The notes under the pieces were generated by a model. The model saw only the letters and a program-made list of their open reading frames with translations. It was not told the origin of the DNA and ran no database searches. Of a stretch of 5,345 bases of DNA, positions 1 through 5,345 are shown in pieces (within the stretch, counting starts at the first letter, position 1; each line of letters begins with the position of its first letter). The position numbers were made by a program, and so were the translations under genes. Source of the DNA: Erwinia sp. (GTDB taxonomy: Bacteria; Pseudomonadota; Gammaproteobacteria; Enterobacterales; Enterobacteriaceae); contig DOOK01000003.1 in NCBI GenBank assembly GCA_003512805.1, positions 1-5,345 on the forward strand, read 5' to 3'.

Positions 1-3000
1 TCGTCGCGGGATGCCTTAATCGGCGTGGCCCACAGCAAACCGACCTGGGCAAGGGAAGAGACGCCGGGCAGCACTTTTCCTCGACGGAAAGCAGCAGAAG
101 TGGTTGACCATCAGCTGGCATTCAGCGAGGACGGCGGTAGCGTGCAGATTCGCCGCAGCGATGCGCCCGGAGGACGGGCAGCCGAGGTAAAGCTGCCGGA
201 TGCTGCCGTGCTCAGCCAGCTTACCGGTGTACATCACCAGGCGACGCCCGACGGCAGCCGCGCATTTCGCCTCAGCGACAACAAGCTTTACCAACTGGCC
301 TCGCACGAAGAGGGATGGCAGAAAGTCGACCATTTTGGCGACGACAAAGAGCAGTCGAAGCTGTCTCGTCAGAGTGATAACTCGCTTTATCTGGTACACG
401 ACGATCGCCATTTGCATCATTTACAGACGCAAACGCAGAGCGCGCGCTTTACGGATAAAATCAGCGGAGCCTCCGTGGCGGCGGATGGTCAGGCGCTCGT
501 GTTGCTCACCGATGAAGAGAGCAAGCAGCAAAGCATTAAGCTGCTGCCGCGTATCGACAGCCCGGAAGCTGAACACCGTGCGCTCCAGCCGATCCCCGGC
601 AAAACCACACTGGCAGCGATAGCGCAAACCGACAACCTGGTGATCGCTGCCGACTACCAGGGGCGTTTGCTGGTGGCGAAGCGGCCCGGCGAGGCAAACG
701 AGCTTAATTTTGGCGATGCGCAAAGCCTGAATTTGCGCGATACGCTGCATCAGCAAATCGCAGACGTTATTGGCGACCGCTTCCATGTACAGAGCCTGCT
801 GTGCGGCGAAAGCGGCCAGCTGCATGCCGTGGTCAAAGACAGCATGGACAGACAGCACGCGATTGCGCTTAATCCTACGCCGGAGAATCCGCAGCCAGCT
901 TCTGGCTGGAACCTCAGCGACAGTCTGGTCATGGATTATCAGAAAGGCCTGCCAAAGCCCACGCCAGCCCGAACCGACATTGTCTCTATTGGCGCAAACG
1001 GCAAGCTGGCGTTGCATGATGGCAAAGTACAGTTTTTTAACGAGATGACCAGCACCTGGGAAGCGACGGAAGTTAAAGCGGATCGGCTGAGTGCCGGACA
1101 GGATGGTCAGGCCTGGGCGTTGAAAGATAACCAGCTGAAAAGGCTGAAAGTTAACGTTGCCAGCAACAAAATTAATTTCCAGAACAATACGTTTGCGCTG
1201 CACCAGGTGAAAAAAAGCGTGAGTGAAGAGTTGGCGATGCCCGGCCTGGATAAAACACAGAAAACCGTCGCGGCCAGCGCGCTGGATGACGGCCGTTTCG
1301 TCACGCTGGAAGAGCAGGGAAATATCCATTTTCATCACGTTGACACGGAAAGCCGCCGTCACAAGCAGCTGCCGCAGACGCTTTCACGTCCGGCGTTAAG
1401 CCAGGCGATGAATCAGGCCAGCGCGGCCCTGATCCGTCTCCCTGGCGAGCCGCTTGAGCATCAGGTTAAGGATATGGTGCTCGGCCCGGAAAGCCGCCTG
1501 TTTATTTTAAGTGATAAGGGCAAGGTCTTCAGCCTGCCAGCCGGAAGTTGGCAGCATGGAAAAGTGGCCGGGATGCAGGCAGAGCGGCTGCCTGCACCGT
1601 TGAAAGATGAATTTGGTGAGTCCGCCACCGCGCTGCCGGTTAAACTTTTCGGTAACCAGAAAGGCTCGCTGCTGGTGGAGATGGACAATAAGCAGGTGCT
1701 GTCGCGAAACGAACACGGCTGGCATCCGGTGTCAGCGGATATTTCCGCCGGTGCTCACGAAGTGGAAAATCATGCCGACAGGCATTTCGAGCGACTTAGC
1801 GCCGCGACGCGCGACGCTAAACTGGGCAAAACAGGCCTTACCTATAAGCGCGAAGTCAACACATTCGGGCAATCCGGTCACGATGGACATAAAGTCCATA
1901 CGCCTTTCCGCACGCGGCTCAGCACCTTTGTGTTTCGGCCCACGCTGGAGACACCACGCCCGCTGAAAAACTTTGGCCACCTTGTACAGCATGCTCATGG
2001 CGGCCGTCAGGGATTAACGGCGATCTATCAGCAGCAGTCGCAGCAGATGGCCACGCTGACGCAACACCTTAAACGTCAGCCGACGGGCAGACCAGAAGAG
2101 CCGCTCAGCCTGAAGCTGAAAACGCTGGCCGTGCGGGAAGAACTGCCCGGCTGGTTCAAGGAAATGCAGGACTTCAATCAGGTGCTGGCGGACAGCGCCG
2201 CGCACCAGGCCGGACTGCTGCAGCAGCACTATGGCGGACAGAGCCGCGCGGGCAGGCAGCTTGATAAACTGACCGGCAGCCTGAATCCGGCCAGCAGCCA
2301 GGAAGACGATCTGCTGAACAAGCTGCAACAGCTTTATGCCCTGCATCCCAGCGGCAAAGGCAATCACGCGCAGCTTGCTCTGGCAGCGATGGGTGAGGCT
2401 GACGTCACTCTTTCCCATCAAAAGCCCACCGACGCGATACCGGCTGGGATGAACCGCGACAAGCATGATCCGATGGGGCTGACGAAATCCCGCCTGATCC
2501 TCGACGGCCTGACCAACGTCAAAATGCACGATTTAGCAAAGCGCCTCACTCATGCGCTGGATTTACCGGGCGAAACTCGCGAAAAAGCGTTACAGGCGTT
2601 GGGCCGGGAGTTCCGCGAGCTTCGTGATGAAGAGTGGGAAAACAATCCGCTTAAGCAGGTGACTGGCCAGGGATTTACCGGAAACGACAGGCTGGAAGCC
2701 AACTATGACGCCATCAAATCCATGACCAAGGCATTTACAAAATCCAACCACGCGATGAACGTCACCACCCGCACCGTTATGCAGGCTGAGGATCAACAGC
2801 TGCTTGCCCGCAGGCTGGAAGGCACGGTACTGGACATGGAAAAGGGCGAAAGCCTCTCTTTTAGCCGGGCTTATGGTGCGGCAACGACCATCAGCACGCT
2901 GCCCGGTTCGCAGGTCATTGCGGGCGTGGGCGGCAGAGGCAGTCTGGATCGCGGCTACAGCATGAGCCTGACGCGGGGCGAGGGCGGCGTAACGGTCAGC

Positions 3001-4509
3001 TTTGGGCGTGACGGCGGCGGGGCATTAACCGCCTTTACCGGTCTGGGCTACAACCTGCTGACTGGCTACATGAAAGATCCGGCGCACGATGTCGAAGTTG
3101 ACCATCAGCGTAATCTGTCCCCCGCCGTTCGGTTGGGTGGCGTTGTCTCTGCCACGCCGTTGGATGTCAAAAAGCAAAACAGCGTTAGCTTCGATATTAC
3201 CGAGGCGGAACTGCCCGCCTTTATCGAGGGATTGACGCAGGGCACGCTTGACCCTCTGACGCTGCTTAATCGAGGCATTAATCACAGCGTAAAGCATGGC
3301 GACGTGCTGAACGTCAGCCTGGATGCCAATGCCGCCGCGCTGGCTTCGGCAGGCGTACCGTTGACCAATAAGCATGAAAAGGAGACACCAGCCAGTTTTC
3401 GCGTAGGCGGCGGCGCTTATGCAGGCGTCAACGTGCTTTCCGGCACGCGCGAAAGAGGCGAAACCACGAAAGAGAGCAGCAGCACCGTAAGCCGTAGTAA
3501 CAACCGTCCACGCGGCCTGAACAAAGCCAGCGTGGGCGTTAACTTTGCTCTGCCAACCGGCGTGCTGATTAAGGGAGAAGCGGGACGGACGCCGCTGTTC
3601 GCCGGGCCGGCCGCCAGCGTGCAGCTCTCTATTGATAACCGCACAAAGCAGAGCCTGACGATAGAAACCAAAACGGCCCGGCCGCTGGCAGCGGTACATC
3701 TCGACAAGCTGGCGGAAACGCTGGGGAAAAAATTCAGCGATCCGGCCACGGCGGCCGTTATCGCCTCGTTAAAAGATAAAGAGGATGAAACACCGCTGAC
3801 GCCGCGACAGAAACTGGACAAACTGGACGCCCATTTTTCACCGCGAAATCTTCGCGAGAAAAATAACGAACAGCAGGCCGCGCTACGCGATCTTGATAAG
3901 CATCTGCGTCAGCAAAGCGCGGCGGAGCAGGGGCTGAAACTGTTACAGGGGGGCGAATACCAGACAACTTACGCAAACCTGAGCAAGGTGGACAGCAACG
4001 GGCTGTGGCACCAGCTCTCGCACCTGCTCGATGGCAGTCTTAACGCCAGCAACGCCAACAAGATGCGCGAGCTGATGAAAGACGATCACCAGCTGCAAAC
4101 CCTGATTGCGGCGCTACAGGACAATGTCAGCACCGAGGCGACCGTCACGCTGGAGCTAAAAGACGAGGTGCGGGAAAGCCTCGAGAAGCGCTGGCTGGAT
4201 CGAGGCAACAGCCCGGAGGAGATGCGCGCCGAGTTAACCAACCGCGACAATCTGCGGCTTAAGTCTGTCGCCTTCACGAAATCCCAGGTTAAAACTGACG
4301 GCTTCGCCACCCCCGCTTTTCTGCTGGGCGGCTCTAACAGCGCCTCGGTTTCTATGAAGCGTAATTTAGGCAAAATCAGCTTCAGCTATGGCGAAGATCA
4401 GGACAAACCGGTCAATTACGCGCTGGAAGGGCACATCGCTAAGGCCACCACTGAACTGGCCGACGCGCTGCGTCAGGGACAGGTTCAACACTTTGTACTC
4501 AAAAGCTAA
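1..4509 (+). CDS. dspE: DspE/AvrE-family type III effector (5' end outside window)
   Basis: Very large Hrp type III effector that is secreted into plant cells, where family members (DspA/E, WtsE, AvrE) cause water-soaking and cell death; they have been reported as water/solute channels and as binders of PP2A regulatory subunits. Seen: an uninterrupted frame from base 1 to TAA at 4507-4509, 1502 codons. Family landmarks in order are LTKSRLILD (2479-2505), EANYDA (2695-2712), GESLSFSRAYG (2845-2877), ELPAFIEGLTQGTL, SNNRP (3496-3510) and the TPAFLLGGSNSA segment near 4306-4341. From the serine codon at 3187 to the stop there are as many residues as in E. amylovora DspE (1838 aa) from K1399 to its end, so about 335 N-terminal residues are missing upstream. 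The first in-frame GTG at 25 has no ribosome binding site and lies mid-domain, so it is not the start. dspF follows directly. The regulating HrpL promoter would be outside the window. Odd points: pore-lysine substitutions and no C-terminal LKKxG. The family assignment is near certain. Confidence 0.97.
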   Translation, partial: SSRDALIGVAHSKPTWAREETPGSTFPRRKAAEVVDHQLAFSEDGGSVQIRRSDAPGGRAAEVKLPDAAVLSQLTGVHHQATPDGSRAFRLSDNKLYQLASHEEGWQKVDHFGDDKEQSKLSRQSDNSLYLVHDDRHLHHLQTQTQSARFTDKISGASVAADGQALVLLTDEESKQQSIKLLPRIDSPEAEHRALQPIPGKTTLAAIAQTDNLVIAADYQGRLLVAKRPGEANELNFGDAQSLNLRDTLHQQIADVIGDRFHVQSLLCGESGQLHAVVKDSMDRQHAIALNPTPENPQPASGWNLSDSLVMDYQKGLPKPTPARTDIVSIGANGKLALHDGKVQFFNEMTSTWEATEVKADRLSAGQDGQAWALKDNQLKRLKVNVASNKINFQNNTFALHQVKKSVSEELAMPGLDKTQKTVAASALDDGRFVTLEEQGNIHFHHVDTESRRHKQLPQTLSRPALSQAMNQASAALIRLPGEPLEHQVKDMVLGPESRLFILSDKGKVFSLPAGSWQHGKVAGMQAERLPAPLKDEFGESATALPVKLFGNQKGSLLVEMDNKQVLSRNEHGWHPVSADISAGAHEVENHADRHFERLSAATRDAKLGKTGLTYKREVNTFGQSGHDGHKVHTPFRTRLSTFVFRPTLETPRPLKNFGHLVQHAHGGRQGLTAIYQQQSQQMATLTQHLKRQPTGRPEEPLSLKLKTLAVREELPGWFKEMQDFNQVLADSAAHQAGLLQQHYGGQSRAGRQLDKLTGSLNPASSQEDDLLNKLQQLYALHPSGKGNHAQLALAAMGEADVTLSHQKPTDAIPAGMNRDKHDPMGLTKSRLILDGLTNVKMHDLAKRLTHALDLPGETREKALQALGREFRELRDEEWENNPLKQVTGQGFTGNDRLEANYDAIKSMTKAFTKSNHAMNVTTRTVMQAEDQQLLARRLEGTVLDMEKGESLSFSRAYGAATTISTLPGSQVIAGVGGRGSLDRGYSMSLTRGEGGVTVSFGRDGGGALTAFTGLGYNLLTGYMKDPAHDVEVDHQRNLSPAVRLGGVVSATPLDVKKQNSVSFDITEAELPAFIEGLTQGTLDPLTLLNRGINHSVKHGDVLNVSLDANAAALASAGVPLTNKHEKETPASFRVGGGAYAGVNVLSGTRERGETTKESSSTVSRSNNRPRGLNKASVGVNFALPTGVLIKGEAGRTPLFAGPAASVQLSIDNRTKQSLTIETKTARPLAAVHLDKLAETLGKKFSDPATAAVIASLKDKEDETPLTPRQKLDKLDAHFSPRNLREKNNEQQAALRDLDKHLRQQSAAEQGLKLLQGGEYQTTYANLSKVDSNGLWHQLSHLLDGSLNASNANKMRELMKDDHQLQTLIAALQDNVSTEATVTLELKDEVRESLEKRWLDRGNSPEEMRAELTNRDNLRLKSVAFTKSQVKTDGFATPAFLLGGSNSASVSMKRNLGKISFSYGEDQDKPVNYALEGHIAKATTELADALRQGQVQHFVLKS
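232..1731 (+). other. Beta-propeller-like blade region of DspE
   Basis: Within the effector, irregular repeats occur with the shape (D/N)G/N-x-L-(Y/A/F)-x-L-x-(D/N), then a short strand and often a Trp: near 268-330 (SDNKLYQL ... GWQKV), 367-429 (SDNSLYLV), 982-1074 (GANGKLALHDGKVQFF ... TWEATEV), 1084-1146 (QDGQAWALKDNQLKRL), 1474-1566 (ESRLFILSDKGKVFSL ... SWQHGKV) and 1645-1731 (KGSLLVEMDN ... GWHPV). Such repeats are typical of WD40/Kelch-like propeller blades, and a propeller has been predicted for DspA/E in the literature. The blade count is not determined here because the repeats are degenerate and the N-terminus is missing. A role in contacting plant proteins such as PP2A B' subunits is inference from the family. 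Confidence 0.6.
1057..1071 (+). other. WxxxE motif (WEATE) in DspE
   Basis: The codons read Trp-Glu-Ala-Thr-Glu. WxxxE motifs were reported as needed for virulence activity in the family member WtsE. By eye this one aligns with WTGAE in E. amylovora DspE: the flanks VQFFNEMTST and LKDNQLKRL match LHYFDQLTKG and LKDGEVKRL. The motif sits at the end of a blade-like repeat, so the Trp may be structural rather than a signalling motif. Confidence 0.5.
2473..4506 (+). other. Conserved C-terminal half of DspE (predicted channel/barrel region)
   Basis: This stretch is the best conserved part against E. amylovora DspE, with long near-collinear matches: LTKSRLILD, the EANYDAIK...NVTTRTV helix pair, GESLSFSRAYG, LDRGYSMS...VSFGRDGG, NRGINHSVKHG, SNNRP, and the final GFATPAFLLGG to LKS. 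Alternating polar/hydrophobic and Gly-rich stretches (for example 2905-3060 and 3397-3560) fit amphipathic beta strands. Published structure predictions describe a beta-barrel stem in AvrE/DspE; placing that barrel here is inference by homology. The Leu triplet 1776-1778 of DspE, recalled as important for channel function, is Phe-Leu-Leu here (4318-4326). Confidence 0.7.
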
Positions 4510-4510
4510 C

Positions 4511-4515
4511 GGAGG
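4511..4515 (+). promoter_or_regulatory. Shine-Dalgarno of dspF
   Basis: GGAGG lies five bases before the ATG at 4521 and just after the dspE stop. It decides the dspF start: the in-frame GTG at 4515 overlaps this motif and cannot use it. The 11-base gap to dspE means both genes are on one transcript and dspF translation is probably coupled to dspE termination. Confidence 0.9.
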
Positions 4516-4520
4516 TGCGC

Positions 4521-4925
4521 ATGAACGCAACAGAGCAGCTTAACCATTTTTTGGCCTGGTATGGTCGCCGCCTTAATCTCAGCCTGTGCCTGAAAAACGG
4601 CGTCTGCGCACTGATGCGCAACCGGCAAGAGATAGCCATTATTGAACTGCCGCCGGAAAGCAACTGCGTCATTTTCCACCGTCGACTGGAAAGCCTGAAG
4701 AGGGCTTCTGAAAGCCATCTGCGCACGGTGCTGGCACTGAACTTTGAGATGGATGCGATGCGCGGCTGCTGGCTGGCGATGGACAGCGACGACAGTCTGC
4801 GGCTTTGCAGCCAGCAGCTGCTGGCCTCGCTGGACGCGGCAGGCTTTAGCGAAGCGCTGAATGCTTTTATCGTGCAGGCGGACGAGGTGGCCGAATTTTT
4901 GGCCGAAAGCCAGCGCGCCGCCTGA
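4521..4925 (+). CDS. dspF: DspF, class IA type III secretion chaperone for DspE
   Basis: A cytoplasmic chaperone that binds the effector DspE, keeps it stable and secretion-competent, and delivers it to the Hrp type III secretion apparatus. The product is 134 residues, small and mildly acidic with an acidic C-terminal helix, as usual for this class; E. amylovora DspF is recalled as 139. Matches to E. amylovora DspF seen by eye: LKNGVCAL (residues 24-31, LKDGVCAL there), LNFEMDAMRGCWLAMD (73-88, nearly identical), RLCSQQLLASLD (94-105) and FIVQADEVAEF (116-126). The protein ends in AA like its homologue. The start is the ATG at 4521, supported by GGAGG at 4511-4515. It lies directly behind dspE, the usual dspEF operon order, so it should share dspE's HrpL-dependent expression. 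No anomaly was seen. The assignment is very secure. Confidence 0.97.
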   Translation: MNATEQLNHFLAWYGRRLNLSLCLKNGVCALMRNRQEIAIIELPPESNCVIFHRRLESLKRASESHLRTVLALNFEMDAMRGCWLAMDSDDSLRLCSQQLLASLDAAGFSEALNAFIVQADEVAEFLAESQRAA

Positions 4926-4973
4926 CTTAACGCAAATTATTTGGCGCGGCCGATCCACATTTTATGCACAGTG

Positions 4974-5001
4974 TTAAGAAAGGGTCAGGAAGAGGTAAAA
5001 T
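4974..5001 (+). promoter_or_regulatory. Candidate sigma-70 promoter for the RcnB-like gene
   Basis: TTAAGA (4974-4979, 4 of 6 to TTGACA) is followed after 16 bases by TAAAAT (4996-5001, 5 of 6 to TATAAT). It would start a transcript near 5008 with a leader of about 105 bases. The -10 overlaps the CpxR-like box, so both cannot act in the simplest activation model. TATTTT at 5036-5041 is an alternative -10. This is a motif match only. Confidence 0.35.
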
Positions 5002-5008
5002 ACGGTAA
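4995..5008 (+). promoter_or_regulatory. Candidate CpxR box
   Basis: GTAAA, five bases, then GTAA (followed by T) matches the CpxR consensus GTAAA-N5-GTAA(A) at nine of the nine core positions. CpxR is the response regulator of the envelope-stress system. The downstream gene encodes a secreted protein, which fits. With a TATTTT -10 at 5036-5041 the box would be centred near -46, a normal activator position. With the TAAAAT -10 it would overlap the promoter and more likely repress. Confidence 0.35.
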
Positions 5009-5063
5009 TAACAGGCTTTTTAGGATGGTGAGAGGTATTTTTAAGGCCGGGGTTCGACGATAG

Positions 5064-5107
5064 TATCCCTCAACGGTGCGACAAAAGCCGTGAGCAAATT
5101 GAGGATA
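5064..5107 (+). promoter_or_regulatory. Possible RBS-sequestering hairpin in the leader of the RcnB-like gene
   Basis: TATCCCTCAA (5064-5073) pairs with TTGAGGATA (5099-5107): nine base pairs with one bulged C. Inside it CGG (5074-5076) can pair with CCG (5088-5090). The right arm contains the GAGGA Shine-Dalgarno (5101-5105), so this fold would hide the ribosome binding site. Other pairings compete: GGGGT (5049-5053) with ATCCC (5065-5069), and GGCTTTT (5014-5020) with AAAAGCC (5083-5089). No known riboswitch class was recognised. Confidence 0.35.
5101..5105 (+). promoter_or_regulatory. Shine-Dalgarno of the RcnB-like gene
   Basis: GAGGA lies seven bases before the ATG at 5113. It supports that start, which is directly followed by a typical Lys-Lys signal peptide. 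Confidence 0.85.
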
Positions 5108-5112
5108 TCACC

Positions 5113-5345
5113 ATGAAAAAAACGACCCTGGCGCTGTTGATTACCGTATTTTCAGCAGGCTCGCTGTTCTCAACCGTTACGCAGGCTGAAGGCCCTCCGG
5201 GACAAGAGTGGCATCATCAGGGCGATCGTGAAGGACGCGGCGGGCCGGGCGATCGTGAAGGCCGTGGCGATCATGACCATGGCCCACGTGGTCACGAAGG
5301 GCACGCTCCCCATCGCCATTTTGAAGAGCGCGACCGTTTCGCCTG
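5113..5345 (+). CDS. Secreted His/Arg-rich protein, probably RcnB family (3' end outside window)
   Basis: Seventy-seven codons are visible and the frame is open at the window end. Residues 1-25 form a clear Sec signal peptide: MKK, a hydrophobic core LALLITVF, then TQA before Glu26 as the likely cleavage site. The mature part is extremely rich in Gly, His, Arg, Asp and Glu, with HH, HDH and HRH clusters and a repeated GDREGRG. This layout, a signal peptide followed by a charged His-rich linker, is typical of enterobacterial RcnB-like periplasmic proteins, whose E. coli member affects nickel/cobalt homeostasis. The diagnostic C-terminal domain lies beyond the window, so the call rests on the N-terminus and could be wrong; another small periplasmic stress or metal-binding protein is possible. 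The start is supported by GAGGA at 5101-5105. The 187-base gap from dspF and its own promoter signals suggest it is not part of the Hrp operon. Confidence 0.6.
   Translation, partial: MKKTTLALLITVFSAGSLFSTVTQAEGPPGQEWHHQGDREGRGGPGDREGRGDHDHGPRGHEGHAPHRHFEERDRFA
5221..5268 (+). repeat. Short direct repeat coding for GDREGRG
   Basis: Two 21-base units (5221-5241 and 5248-5268) both encode Gly-Asp-Arg-Glu-Gly-Arg-Gly and differ at two bases (A/C and C/T), separated by six bases coding Gly-Pro. This looks like a recent internal duplication in the low-complexity linker of the secreted protein; copy number may vary between strains. Confidence 0.8.

Larger units (their letters stand above)
4926..5112 (+). 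other. Intergenic region between dspF and the RcnB-like gene
   Basis: These 187 bases are without a convincing ORF and richer in A/T than the genes on both sides. No GC-rich hairpin followed by a T run was found, so how the dspEF transcript ends is unclear. The region holds a candidate promoter, a CpxR-like direct repeat and several self-complementary segments, listed separately. It is likely the promoter and 5' untranslated leader of the gene at 5113. Confidence 0.8.

Noticed and set aside
25..27. GTG as the start of the large open frame
   Set aside because: The frame is open back to base 1, there is no Shine-Dalgarno, and homology to DspE places this point about 340 residues into the protein.
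908..933. GGAACC resembling the first half of a HrpL (hrp) box
   Set aside because: Sixteen bases later the sequence is CATG instead of CCAC, and it lies inside dspE coding sequence far from any gene start.
421..1362. 313-codon open frame on the minus strand
   Set aside because: It lies wholly opposite the dspE coding frame, its product resembles no protein I know, and long antisense frames are common opposite GC-rich genes.
3025..3699. 224-codon open frame on the minus strand
   Set aside because: Antisense to the conserved dspE C-terminal region, without a recognisable domain; treated as a by-product of codon bias.
4515..4517. Upstream GTG start for dspF
   Set aside because: It overlaps the GGAGG motif itself; the ATG at 4521 has correct spacing and fits the homologue's N-terminus better.
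4889..4907. Repeated GGCCGAA flanking a T run at the end of dspF
   Set aside because: It is inside the dspF coding sequence and encodes the conserved acidic C-terminal helix (AEFLAE); a four-base GGCC stem is too short for a terminator.
4913..4949. Inverted repeat CGCGCC / GGCGCG as a terminator of dspEF
   Set aside because: The stem is six pairs with a 23-base loop, half of it within dspF, and there is no T run after it.
4506..4958. 150-codon minus-strand frame covering dspF
   Set aside because: It is the mirror of dspF, whose conservation is unambiguous, and has no recognisable product.

Overview
The window carries the 3' four-fifths of a dspE/avrE-family type III effector gene, its dedicated chaperone gene dspF, and the first 77 codons of a small secreted His/Arg-rich protein that looks like the RcnB family. 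All three genes are on the + strand. The gene pair, the closeness of both proteins to Erwinia amylovora DspE and DspF, and the GC-rich enterobacterial codon usage point to a plant-associated member of the Erwiniaceae (Erwinia, Pantoea or a close relative). The genus cannot be fixed from this window. The effector is clearly divergent from E. amylovora DspE: a by-eye alignment of the last 60 residues to the recalled sequence gives roughly half identity. It is therefore probably not E. amylovora itself.

Layout. Positions 1-4509 are one open frame with no stop back to base 1, giving 1502 codons before TAA. E. amylovora DspE is 1838 residues, and C-terminal landmarks align with a constant offset of 336, so about 335 N-terminal residues (secretion signal and chaperone-binding part) and the HrpL promoter lie upstream of the window. 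The first third of the visible protein shows irregular beta-propeller-like blades. A helical, Gln-rich linker follows, then the family's conserved C-terminal half, which is predicted to form the channel/barrel. dspF starts 11 bases after the dspE stop behind a GGAGG Shine-Dalgarno and ends at 4925. Positions 4926-5112 are a 187-base AT-richer intergenic region without an obvious terminator. It holds a candidate sigma-70 promoter, a CpxR-like direct repeat, and self-complementary segments, one of which covers the ribosome binding site of the next gene. The last gene (5113 onward) is cut by the window edge.

How the genes work together. DspF is expected to bind the N-terminal part of DspE in the bacterial cytoplasm and hold it ready for the Hrp type III secretion system. 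DspE/AvrE-family proteins then act in the plant cell, where they promote water-soaking and cell death; recent work describes them as water- and solute-permeable channels. The third gene is probably not part of the virulence system and may mark the edge of the Hrp region.

The most interesting points are in the effector. Two lysines of E. amylovora DspE that I recall as channel-critical (K1399, K1401) are Ser and Asp here, and the C-terminal LKKxG motif is absent. The structured, possibly envelope-stress-controlled leader of the third gene is also worth a look.
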